Assembly: GCA_900540945.1 (NCBI GenBank)
Contig: UQHQ01000003.1
Span: 51,940 to 115,939, forward strand
From: an uncultured Collinsella sp.
Lineage (GTDB): Bacteria > Actinomycetota > Coriobacteriia > Coriobacteriales > Coriobacteriaceae
DNA length: 64,000 nt
Direction of reading: 5' to 3'
The notes beneath the pieces are model-generated. The model was given only the letters and a program-made list of their open reading frames with translations. It did not search any database and had not been told where the DNA came from. Shown piece after piece: positions 55,208-62,332 of the stretch (within the stretch, counting starts at the first letter, position 1; each line of letters opens with the position of its first letter). Made by a program: the position numbers and the translations under genes.

Positions 55208-56002
55208 ATGGCGAACGATAGCAAGACATGGCGGTGCGGAAAGTACGAGCTCAGCTTTGACCGCCCGCGCATCATGGGCGTCCTCAACGTGACACCCGAT
55301 TCGTTTAGCGACGGCGGGGAGCACTTCGACCCGGATGCCGCCATCGAGTACGGCTTGGCGATGCTCGACGCCGGCGCCGACATCATCGACGTGGGAGGCG
55401 AGTCCACGCGCCCCGGATTTACCCCGGTCAACCCCGACGAGGAGGCTCGCCGCGTGCTGCCCGTGGTGCGCGCGCTGGCCAAAGAGGGCGCCATCGTCTC
55501 GATCGACACGCGTCATGTGGCGGTTGCCAAGGCTGCCGTGCGCTGCGGCGCCTCGATCGTCAACGACGTGACGGGCTTCACCGACCCCAAGATGATCGAG
55601 TTTGTCGCGACGAGTACCTGCGGCGTCATCGTGATGCATGCCGGCGAGGTTGCCGCGCCTGCGCGCACGCATGCGACGGTGCAGCTCGATACCTCGGCCG
55701 CGGCGTTTGTTGCCGAGAAGGCGCGCGAGGCGGCTGCCGAGGCTGCGGGCGGGGGCGCGGAGGCGGGCTCCTCGCGGCCCGCCGCCGTCGCGGTAAGCTG
55801 CTGGGCGAACCCAAGACGGAGGCCAAGCTTCCGGGCGGCGTGGTGCAGCCCTCGCTGCCGTTTGGCGACCCGGAGCCCGCGCCCGAGCCTGCGGACGAGC
55901 AGAAGCAGGAGACACCGGCCGCCGAGCAGGCTACCCCTGTCGCCGAGGCCGCCACGACCCCTGAGCCCACGCCGGAGCCTAATGATCACCTGGCGGCCAT
56001 GA
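55208..56002 (+). pseudogene. folP: folP, N-terminal half of dihydropteroate synthase (frame broken)
   Basis: From ATG 55208 (AGGAGG at 55196-55201) the frame has the DHPS motifs MGVLNVTPDSFSDGG, DAGADIIDVGGESTRPG, SIDTRHVAVAKAAVRCGASIVNDVTG and VIVMHAGE. It then passes into an Ala/Glu/Gly-rich insert. In the GC-rich stretch at roughly 55745-55795 the frame is lost, and the residues after SSRPAAVAV are an Arg/Ser/Pro-rich artefact ending at 56002. A single missing base would join it to the frame that opens upstream of 55840. Either a real mutation or a sequence error at GGGGG/GCC runs. Confidence 0.8.
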
Positions 56003-56946
56003 TGCGCCGCAGCGCCCGCCGCGAGGAGGCCTACGTGCCCACCTCTCAGCTCCGCCGCTTTACCCTGCCCGATTCGGCGCCCATCATGCGCCGTGTCATG
56101 GGCTTTCTGTCCGACCAGGCCCGCACACTCATCCATGCCGGCGTGTCGCGCGACCGCATCTGCATCGATCCGGGCCCGGGCTTTGGCAAGACGGCCAACG
56201 AGGATATCGTCATCCAGCGCGAGACCGCCAAGATGGCGTCGCTGGGCTACCCGCTCATGTGCGCCGTGTCGCGCAAGCGTTTTGTGGGCGCTGTCTCGGG
56301 CGTGACCGAGGCCGCCGCGCGCGATGCCGCCACGTTTGGCGTGTGCCTGGGCGCTATCCAGGCCGGTGCCAACATCGTGCGCGTGCACGACGTTACCGGC
56401 TTTGCGCAGTTCCTGAACGGTTACTGGGCTGTCGCCAAGCCGCAACCGCGCCGTGCGTTTGTGGCTGTGGGCTCCAATCTGGGGCATCGTTGCGACAACA
56501 TTCGCGCCGCGCGCGACATGATTGCCGAGATTCCGCTCACCTGCGTGTCCAACTGCTCGCGCATCTACGAGAGCGAGCCGGCCTACGAGACGCGCCAGGA
56601 TGCGTTTGCCAACGCCGTCATCGAGATCAAGACCGAGCTGGCGCCGCTGGTGCTGCTCGACGAGCTTATGAAGATCGAGGCTGAGCTGGGGCGCGACCGC
56701 TCCAAGAAGGCCAAGGTCAACGGTCCGCGCACCATCGACCTGGACCTGCTGTGGATGGACGGCGAGATCCATGGCGGCAAAAAGCTGCGCCTGCCGCATC
56801 CGCTCATTGGCGAGCGCGACTTTGTGCTGGTGCCGCTCGAGGACCTGATGCACGACCCGGCGCGGTTCTTCCGCTACAACGGCGTCGAGGTCAAGGAGCC
56901 CGAGGACCGCGTGGGCCACATCGTGGGCGAATTGGGGCGTATGTAG
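55840..56946 (+). CDS. folK: DHPS C-terminal half fused to HPPK (folP-folK fusion, downstream part)
   Basis: Reads (RGKLLGEPKTEAKLPGG)VVQPSLPFGDP, an acidic Pro/Glu/Ala-rich linker (to about 50), then the second half of DHPS (HAGVSRDRICIDPGPGFGKTANE; AVSRKRFVGAVSG). A complete 6-hydroxymethyl-dihydropterin pyrophosphokinase follows (VAVGSNLGHRCDNI, SRIYESEPAYE, GPRTIDLDLLWMDG, LPHPLIGERDFVLVPLEDL). GTG 55840 is only the first possible start in this frame; the gene is really the continuation of the one from 55208. HPPK makes the pyrophosphate ester that DHPS joins to pABA, so the fusion links consecutive folate steps. folB is absent. Confidence 0.82.
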   Translation: MVQPSLPFGDPEPAPEPADEQKQETPAAEQATPVAEAATTPEPTPEPNDHLAAMMRRSARREEAYVPTSQLRRFTLPDSAPIMRRVMGFLSDQARTLIHAGVSRDRICIDPGPGFGKTANEDIVIQRETAKMASLGYPLMCAVSRKRFVGAVSGVTEAAARDAATFGVCLGAIQAGANIVRVHDVTGFAQFLNGYWAVAKPQPRRAFVAVGSNLGHRCDNIRAARDMIAEIPLTCVSNCSRIYESEPAYETRQDAFANAVIEIKTELAPLVLLDELMKIEAELGRDRSKKAKVNGPRTIDLDLLWMDGEIHGGKKLRLPHPLIGERDFVLVPLEDLMHDPARFFRYNGVEVKEPEDRVGHIVGELGRM

Positions 56947-57648
56947 ATGATTGAGATGAACGCTGTAACCGCCGGTACCGAGCTTGACGCCGCGCGCGAC
57001 GCGGGCCGCGAGGACATGTCCGCGGGCTGGTGCGCGTGGAGCGCGGGCGAGGCGTCGTTGACGTTTTCGCTGGTCGTGCGCCCGGATGTGAACATGCATG
57101 CCTTCCACGGCCTGCCGTTTGTGGCGGCGATGGGCATGATGGACGCGCTCGTGGGCACGGCGTCGACGCCGGGGCTGGGCCTTGCCGGCAAGGTGGGCAT
57201 TCAATGGCCGAGCGACATCGTGTGCGGCGCGCCTGCGTTTGAGACGTCGTTCGCGCGCGTCGCCGTCAACGGCGGCGCCGGCGCCGCGGGCATGTTCGGC
57301 GCCGTGACGGTGGATATCGAGCGTTCGGCGTTGAGCGAGCTTTGTGTGGATGTGGCTGACGAAGCGCTGGTCGAAGAGTTGGCCGCCGCCGTGCTGACCC
57401 GTGTGGACGCCTGGGCGGTTGTTGCCAACACGCCGCAGGGCGCTGCCGGTCCGCTGGCTCCCGTGCTGGGCGAGTACTTCGATATGGTGCCGCTGCTGGG
57501 CCGCCAAGTTGCGGCGGTGTCGCCCAACGGCTTGCCGCTTGCGGTCGGTGTGTTTGCGGGCCTGGATATCTGGGGTCGCGCGACCATCAAGACCGATGCC
57601 GGCGAGCAGGAGTTTCCGCCCGAGGCCGTACGGATTCGCGGGCTGTGA
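56947..57648 (+). CDS. Biotin-protein-ligase-like protein lacking the nucleotide-binding motif
   Basis: 233 residues. LTFSLVVRPDVNMHAFHGLPFVAAMGMMDALVG..GKVGIQWPSDIVC follows the BirA catalytic domain (usual SxxLRP and KWPND motifs). The C-terminal DMVPLLGRQVAAVSPNGLPLAVGVFAGLDIWGRATIKTDAG resembles the small C-terminal BirA domain. The GRGRxGR biotinyl-AMP loop that should precede LTFSL is missing, and the Lys of KWPND is Gln. Probably not an ordinary ligase. ATG 56947 abuts the folK stop (TAGATG), so it is coupled. Confidence 0.6.
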   Translation: MIEMNAVTAGTELDAARDAGREDMSAGWCAWSAGEASLTFSLVVRPDVNMHAFHGLPFVAAMGMMDALVGTASTPGLGLAGKVGIQWPSDIVCGAPAFETSFARVAVNGGAGAAGMFGAVTVDIERSALSELCVDVADEALVEELAAAVLTRVDAWAVVANTPQGAAGPLAPVLGEYFDMVPLLGRQVAAVSPNGLPLAVGVFAGLDIWGRATIKTDAGEQEFPPEAVRIRGL

Positions 57649-57684
57649 CGCGAGGCACCAGCGCTCAAAGATAGCGATGACAGC

Positions 57685-57718
57685 AAAGTCCTCTTCGGCT
57701 TGCACGGGGAGGACTTTT
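57685..57718 (+). terminator. Terminator after the folate operon
   Basis: AAAGTCCTC (57685-57693) pairs with GAGGACTTT (57709-57717), with a short T tract. Confidence 0.65.
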
Positions 57719-57745
57719 GCGTGACCCGAGAGAATAGCCGCGTCG

Positions 57746-57792
57746 ATCCTATTCCTCAAAACTGAAAAATTTTCGTTTTTGAGGAATAGGAT
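57746..57792. repeat. GGAATAGG palindrome, copy 1
   Basis: ATCCTATTCCTCAAAA and TTTTGAGGAATAGGAT are the arms, around CTGAAAAATTTTCGT. The core is identical to the copies at 57834-57875 and 59108-59154. Confidence 0.9.
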
Positions 57793-57833
57793 TAAGCCAG
57801 CTCGGCCTTTCGCGAGGTATATTCGTTACAGAG

Positions 57834-57875
57834 CCTATTCCTCAAAACTGAAAAATTTTCGTTTTTGAGGAATAG
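57834..57875. repeat. GGAATAGG palindrome, copy 2
   Basis: Same core (CCTATTCCTCAAAACTG ... TTTTTGAGGAATAG), 42 nt after copy 1 and 26 nt before the ATPase gene. Its hairpin lies in the ATPase leader. Confidence 0.9.
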
Positions 57876-57901
57876 CGATAAAAGACCGCGAGGGGGTCCC
57901 A

Positions 57902-59098
57902 ATGAAACTCATCGATAGAACGTCATATATGGACACGTTGACGAGCCTTATTGGCGTGCCGGATATCAAGGTCATCACGGGCATCCGGCGTAGCGGTAAA
58001 TCAAAATTGCTCGAGGCCCTCCGCGATTACGTGGAGGCAAATCTGTCCAATTCGAATGTCATCCATATCAACTACAACCTCGATGAGTTCGAGAACCTGC
58101 TCGAGTATCACGCGTTGCTCGCCTATGTAAAAGATCATCGAGTGCTCGGCAAGCAAAACTTTCTGCTTATCGATGAAGTTCAGATGTGCGACGGTTTTGA
58201 GCGTGCGATCAACAGCCTTCATGCATCCGAGCAGTACGACATTTTCATCACCGGATCGAATGCCTTTTTGCTGTCGAGCGATCTGTCGACGCTCTTTACG
58301 GGGCGCACCTTCGAGATCGAGGTATTCCCATTCTCGTTTGAGGAGTATCGTCTCTATGGCGATGAGGGCGAGGTCGACCGCGACTTCGATGAGTACGCGA
58401 GAACCGGCGGTATGTCCGGCTCTTATCCTTATCCACTGCAGGAGCAGCGCTATCAATATCTCTCCAACGTCTTTAAGACGCTCATCGTGAGAGATATCGT
58501 GCAGCGGCATAACGTGAGAAACGAATCGGCGCTGCTGCGCATTGCCGATTACATGATGGACAACGTTTCCAACATTACGTCGGCACGCAACATTACTGAT
58601 GCATTAAATGCGGATGGGCTAAAGATTACGAACAAGACGGTCGGCACGTACATGGGGTACCTGTGCGATGCGTTTGCCTTCTATAAAGTTCGTCGGTACG
58701 ACATTCGCGGCAAAAAATACCTTAAGAGCGGCGAGAAGTACTATCTGGCGGACCATGCGTTTAAATATGCGCTTCTTGGTACACGTGATATGGATTGGGG
58801 ACGCGTATACGAGAACATGGTGGCAATCGAGCTGCTGCGTCGCGGATACGAGGTATACGTCGGCGTGCTCTATAAAAAGGAAATAGACTTTGTAGCAATC
58901 AAGCGAAGCGAGAAACTCTACATTCAGGTGAGCGACGACATCAGCTCGGATAAGACATTTGAACGCGAGATTTCGCCACTGCTGAGCATTGGCGATGCGT
59001 ATCCCAAGATGATTCTCGCCCGCACGCATCACGAGGCCACGGATCGCGACGGAGTGTTGATCGTGGATCTGGCGAGATGGCTGTGCGGCGAGGCGTAG
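57902..59098 (+). CDS. AAA ATPase with DUF4143 domain
   Basis: 398 residues. The N-terminal AAA_14 ATPase has Walker A ITGIRRSGKSKLL (~25-37), Walker B FLLIDEVQMCDGFE and sensor FITGSNAFLLS. The C-terminal DUF4143 region ends in EIDFVAIKRSEKLYIQVS, which resembles a PD-(D/E)XK nuclease core with E, D and a Q replacing the usual K. These proteins occur sporadically and are suspected of roles in mobile or defence contexts; the function is unknown. More AT-rich than its neighbours. Bracketed by identical palindromes, which suggests acquisition as a unit. GAGGGGG precedes the ATG. Confidence 0.85.
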   Translation: MKLIDRTSYMDTLTSLIGVPDIKVITGIRRSGKSKLLEALRDYVEANLSNSNVIHINYNLDEFENLLEYHALLAYVKDHRVLGKQNFLLIDEVQMCDGFERAINSLHASEQYDIFITGSNAFLLSSDLSTLFTGRTFEIEVFPFSFEEYRLYGDEGEVDRDFDEYARTGGMSGSYPYPLQEQRYQYLSNVFKTLIVRDIVQRHNVRNESALLRIADYMMDNVSNITSARNITDALNADGLKITNKTVGTYMGYLCDAFAFYKVRRYDIRGKKYLKSGEKYYLADHAFKYALLGTRDMDWGRVYENMVAIELLRRGYEVYVGVLYKKEIDFVAIKRSEKLYIQVSDDISSDKTFEREISPLLSIGDAYPKMILARTHHEATDRDGVLIVDLARWLCGEA

Positions 59099-59107
59099 CG
59101 TGTTTTG

Positions 59108-59154
59108 AGCCTATTCCTCAAAACTGAAAAATTTTCGTTTTTGAGGAATAGGCT
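59108..59154. repeat. GGAATAGG palindrome, copy 3
   Basis: AGCCTATTCCTC.../...GAGGAATAGGCT, core identical to copies 1 and 2, 10 nt after the ATPase stop. Probably terminates the ATPase transcript as well (a T tract is inside the loop only). Confidence 0.9.
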
Positions 59155-59208
59155 TGGCGAACGTTTGCGGGGACTGTGGCATCGGGCGTGCTCGACTTAA
59201 GCCCCGCC

Positions 59209-59982
59209 TTACCCCAGCTCCTGCATGCGGCGGTAGATTTCGCAGATGCCCTTGATGGTGAGCTGCCCGTCAACTACGTCGAAGGCATCGGTCGAATCGG
59301 CGACGATGCCGGCGAGACCGCCTGTGGCGATAACCGTGGCGTCCTCGCGGCCCAGCTCGCGCTTCATGCGCGCGACCAAGCCCTCGGCCATGGCGGCGGC
59401 GCCCGTTACGGCGCCGACCTTGATGCACTCCTCGGTATCGCGGCCGATGGCGTGCTCCGGCGCCTCGAGCGGAACGCTGGCGAGCTTGGCGGCACGGGCG
59501 GCAAGCGCGTCCATGGAGATGCGGATGCCCGGCGCGATCGCTCCGCCAATGTAATAACCGTCCTCATTGATGACGTCGATATTGGTCGCGGTGCCAAAGT
59601 CCACCACGATCGCCGGCGCGCCGTAGAAAGTCTCGGCCGCAACGGCGTTGGCGACGCGATCGGCGCCTACGGCCTGGGGACGCGCCGCGCGCAGCTTGGT
59701 CACCGCGGCCGTCTGCGGCCCAATAACGATGGCGTCTGCGGTAATGCGGTCGGCCACGGCGTGCCATTCGCGCGAGAGCTGCGGCACCACGCCGGCAAAG
59801 GCGATCGCGTCGACCGCGTCGAGCGAAAGGCCGTACATCTTAAAGAAACCCATCAGGCGCACGTGGATCTCGTCCGCGGTATAGGAGCGGTCGGTGGGCA
59901 TACGCCACGACTGCACCAGCTCGTCTCCGTCAAACAGACCCATGGCCGTCTGCGTGTTTCCCATATCGATAGCGAGCAGCAT
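59209..59982 (-). CDS. coaX: Type III pantothenate kinase
   Basis: 257 residues. First step of CoA synthesis, the type III fold of the ASKHA superfamily. MLLAIDMGNTQTAMGLFDG (phosphate 1), GADRVANAVAA, VVDFGTATNIDVIN (phosphate 2) and IGGAIAPGIRISMDALAARAAKL are typical. GGGAG lies 8 nt before the ATG at 59982; the open frame to 60441 adds about 150 Arg/Pro-rich residues with no homology. The upstream gap (59983-60236) contains GCGTTTCGG/CCGAAACGC at about 60068-60111. Confidence 0.94.
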   Translation of the reverse strand: MLLAIDMGNTQTAMGLFDGDELVQSWRMPTDRSYTADEIHVRLMGFFKMYGLSLDAVDAIAFAGVVPQLSREWHAVADRITADAIVIGPQTAAVTKLRAARPQAVGADRVANAVAAETFYGAPAIVVDFGTATNIDVINEDGYYIGGAIAPGIRISMDALAARAAKLASVPLEAPEHAIGRDTEECIKVGAVTGAAAMAEGLVARMKRELGREDATVIATGGLAGIVADSTDAFDVVDGQLTIKGICEIYRRMQELG

Positions 59983-60236
59983 GTCTACTCCCAGTGTTGG
60001 CATAAAAGGACGCGCACCATTGTATACGCGCCGTCGGCGCTGCTGTACCGCGATTCGTTTGCGTGGGCGTTTCGGCCCCGTGTTCAGCTGAACCGCGTGC
60101 GACCGAAACGCCCGTTTTGCTGCCAGACTGTCGGCGACAAAGCGGGCGGTCCAAGCCCGCGGAAGCAGCCCTGGACGCGGTGCCGGACGGACCAGAGCCC
60201 GCCGCGCCCAGCCGGTGTGGACGATAAGGAGCAGAG

Positions 60237-61424
60237 ATGTTGATTCACTACGAGGCGAGCGTAGCAGGTGCCAGGCATGAGTTGCAGGGGTGCGGAAATC
60301 GGGAGCATTGCTGCGTGCAGGTGGTCGAGCCGCCCCGCGCGTTCGGCGCGGCGGGGGATGGTGGTCCGGACGGCGGAGGCTCGGTGATCGACGCGGCGCC
60401 TCGGCAGGCGATCGTCGCCGCCGTCGCGGGCGGTATGCCATCCATGATTTTGAGCGACGAAGGTGCCCACCTTGCCAGCGAAGCTGCCGTCGATGCGGCG
60501 ACCGAAGCGTATCGTCGGGGCGAGCTCGTGCCGGGTGATGCCTCTGCCCTTAAGGGCGTGTTTGAGCGTGCGCTTCGTGCGGTCGCAGGCGTGGCCGTCG
60601 ATCAGCCCGCTGCCGATATCACTTCGTTTGCCTGCACGCTATGCCTGGTAGTATGGGATGGCGTGCGCGTTTGGTATGGCAATGCCGGTGATTCCGGTGC
60701 GATTGCCGTGGACTTCTTGGGTGATCCGTTTGCCCTGACGCATATGCATTGCGGGCCGCTGTCGAGCCGGCCGTTCCCGCTGCACGATTCCTATCACTGG
60801 GAGTTTGGCTATCGCACGAGCGCCGAAAGCGTGCTTGTAGCCACAGGTGGCATGCTTGGGCAGTTTGCCGAGTGGGCGCCCGGCTCTTACGGTGCGCCGA
60901 AGGCGTATGACCGCGAGCTCATTGGCCTGCTCACGAATCGGAATATCGATGTGGACGATTTGCCGTTGATGAATGTCGCTGCAGCTAAATATCTGAACGA
61001 GTTTCCCGCGACCCGCGTGGACGGCGATAAGACGGTGGTGGCGATGATCGACAGCGAGAAGCCTTCGGTGACAGATTTTATTTGCGCCACGGCGAAAGAC
61101 GTGACGGCTGAGCGTCTTGCTGCGGCGGGCGCGTCCTTTGCGGACGAGGATGACGATCGAAAGGTCTTGCTGCCGTGGAACGACGAGCTGCGCATGCGCG
61201 CCGGCGATGTGGCGAATGACGCGGGCGGCGACTTCACTGTAGAGCTTGAGTATCAGCTCATGTGCGGCATGTCGCTCGACCGCGCGTTTGAGCTGGCGGC
61301 TGCTGCTGCCCGCGAGCGCGCCGAGAGGTATCGCGTGTTTGAGGACTGCGTAGCCGATGGGCCCGAAGGCTGCAACGCTGCCGTTTTGGCCGACGACGAG
61401 GTGTCGTTTGACGAGATGGCCTAG
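60237..61424 (+). CDS. PP2C-like protein, probably degenerate phosphatase
   Basis: 395 residues. The layout follows bacterial PP2C (PPM) phosphatases: GCGNREHCC at the position of the first metal-binding motif, VAAVAGGMP where vaDGvGG is expected, VWYGNAGDSGAIAVD (GDS motif) and DKTVVAMID near the DDxT motif. Several metal-binding Asp residues are replaced, so it may be catalytically dead or a divergent sensor. The C-terminal ~130 residues (from SEKPSVTDFICATAKD) are helical and specific. ATAAGGAG precedes ATG 60237. Monocistronic between coaX and the tRNA. Confidence 0.65.
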   Translation: MLIHYEASVAGARHELQGCGNREHCCVQVVEPPRAFGAAGDGGPDGGGSVIDAAPRQAIVAAVAGGMPSMILSDEGAHLASEAAVDAATEAYRRGELVPGDASALKGVFERALRAVAGVAVDQPAADITSFACTLCLVVWDGVRVWYGNAGDSGAIAVDFLGDPFALTHMHCGPLSSRPFPLHDSYHWEFGYRTSAESVLVATGGMLGQFAEWAPGSYGAPKAYDRELIGLLTNRNIDVDDLPLMNVAAAKYLNEFPATRVDGDKTVVAMIDSEKPSVTDFICATAKDVTAERLAAAGASFADEDDDRKVLLPWNDELRMRAGDVANDAGGDFTVELEYQLMCGMSLDRAFELAAAAARERAERYRVFEDCVADGPEGCNAAVLADDEVSFDEMA

Positions 61425-61499
61425 GAACGTTGTGGGCCCTGGACTCTTCGCGCCGGGGGTGTTCAAGATATGAAGGAATTATGCTCTACGAGATTTTCC

Positions 61500-61528
61500 T
61501 TGCCGTTTACCGAACTCCCGCGTAATAT
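61500..61528 (+). promoter_or_regulatory. Promoter of the initiator tRNA gene
   Basis: TTGCCG (61500-61505), exactly 17 nt, TAATAT (61523-61528), 31 nt before the tRNA 5' end. Confidence 0.7.
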
Positions 61529-61559
61529 TCTTTCTTGCGCACATGAGGCGCCCAGACAT

Positions 61560-61636
61560 TGCGGGGTGGAGCAGTCTGGTAGCTCGCCGGGCTCATAACC
61601 CGGAGGTCGTAGGTTCAAATCCTGCCCCCGCGACCA
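61560..61636 (+). tRNA. tRNA-fMet (CAT), initiator
   Basis: 77 nt with encoded CCA. The anticodon CAT is at 61594-61596 in CTCATAA. The anticodon stem has the three consecutive G-C pairs (GGG/CCC) that mark initiators. The D-loop is AGCAGTCTGGTAGCT, the T-arm has GGTTCAAATCC. Position 1 is T opposite G72 rather than a Watson-Crick pair, keeping the acceptor end weak as expected for formylation (Escherichia coli uses C1-A72). Confidence 0.93.
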
Positions 61637-61645
61637 AGAACTTGC

Positions 61646-61676
61646 AGCTCGTCGGCCTAGCCGGCGAGCTTTTTTG
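61646..61676 (+). terminator. Terminator of the initiator tRNA
   Basis: AGCTCGTCGG (61646-61655) pairs with CCGGCGAGCT (61661-61670, one mismatch/wobble), followed by TTTTTG. Confidence 0.9.
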
Positions 61677-61725
61677 TTATTGCGGATCAATGTTTTCGAC
61701 CCAGTTCTCAACTTCCCAAACAAAA

Positions 61726-62190
61726 TCTCGATCTGTAACATCTGGACCCGATTTGGGCGGCTAGGTGTTACAGATCGAGATGTTTCGGCAGGACGATCTT
61801 TGTTTGTCTAAATCTGTAACACGAGGGACGGATTTTGCCGAGTTGTTGTTACAGATTGAGATTTTCTAGCAGGCGGGTTTGGTTTGTCTTGATCTGTAAC
61901 ACCTGGGGTCGTTTTTGGCCGATGGATGTTACAGATCGAGACATTTTGTTGGGACGGTTCCCGTTGTCCCGATCTGTAACAGGTAGGGGCCAAAAGTGGG
62001 CCTAGATGTTACAGATTGAGATGTTTGGTCGGACCGAATTTGTTCGTCTCGATTTGTAACATCTAGGGTCGTTTTTGGTCTGTAGGTGTTACAGATCGAG
62101 ATTTTCCGACGGACCGCTCCCGTTTGTCTTGTTGTCTTGATCTGTAACAGTAAGACCCGGTTTTTGCCGAGTAACTGTTACAGATTGAGA
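61726..62190. repeat. Palindrome array 3 (6 units)
   Basis: Six units of 15-nt arm, 25 nt, 15-nt inverted arm, separated by 25-26 nt. Left arms start at 61726, 61807, 61887, 61967, 62047 and 62135; right arms start at 61766, 61847, 61927, 62007, 62087 and 62176. The last linker is 33 nt because of an 8-nt duplication (GTCTTGTT), and the last spacer is 26 nt. Right arms alternate strictly between TGTTACAGATCGAGA and TGTTACAGATTGAGA. The spacers inside units share a NNTAGGGNCGTTTTTGGCC theme. No gene lies between the tRNA terminator and 62333. Confidence 0.95.
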
Positions 62191-62332
62191 CGAACCGACG
62201 GGCCGTCCCGCCCCATCCACCTGCCGTCACCTGATATTCGCCGATTTTCGTTGTGCCGCCGTGCTCTCATGCCATATCCTCTAGACAACTACGCGGCACC
62301 ATCGCCGCCGCGTCTACAAGAGAGGAATGTCC

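Noticed and set aside
61726..62190. CRISPR array
   Set aside because: The 15-nt repeats alternate in orientation, the spacers are related to each other, and no cas gene is present in the window.
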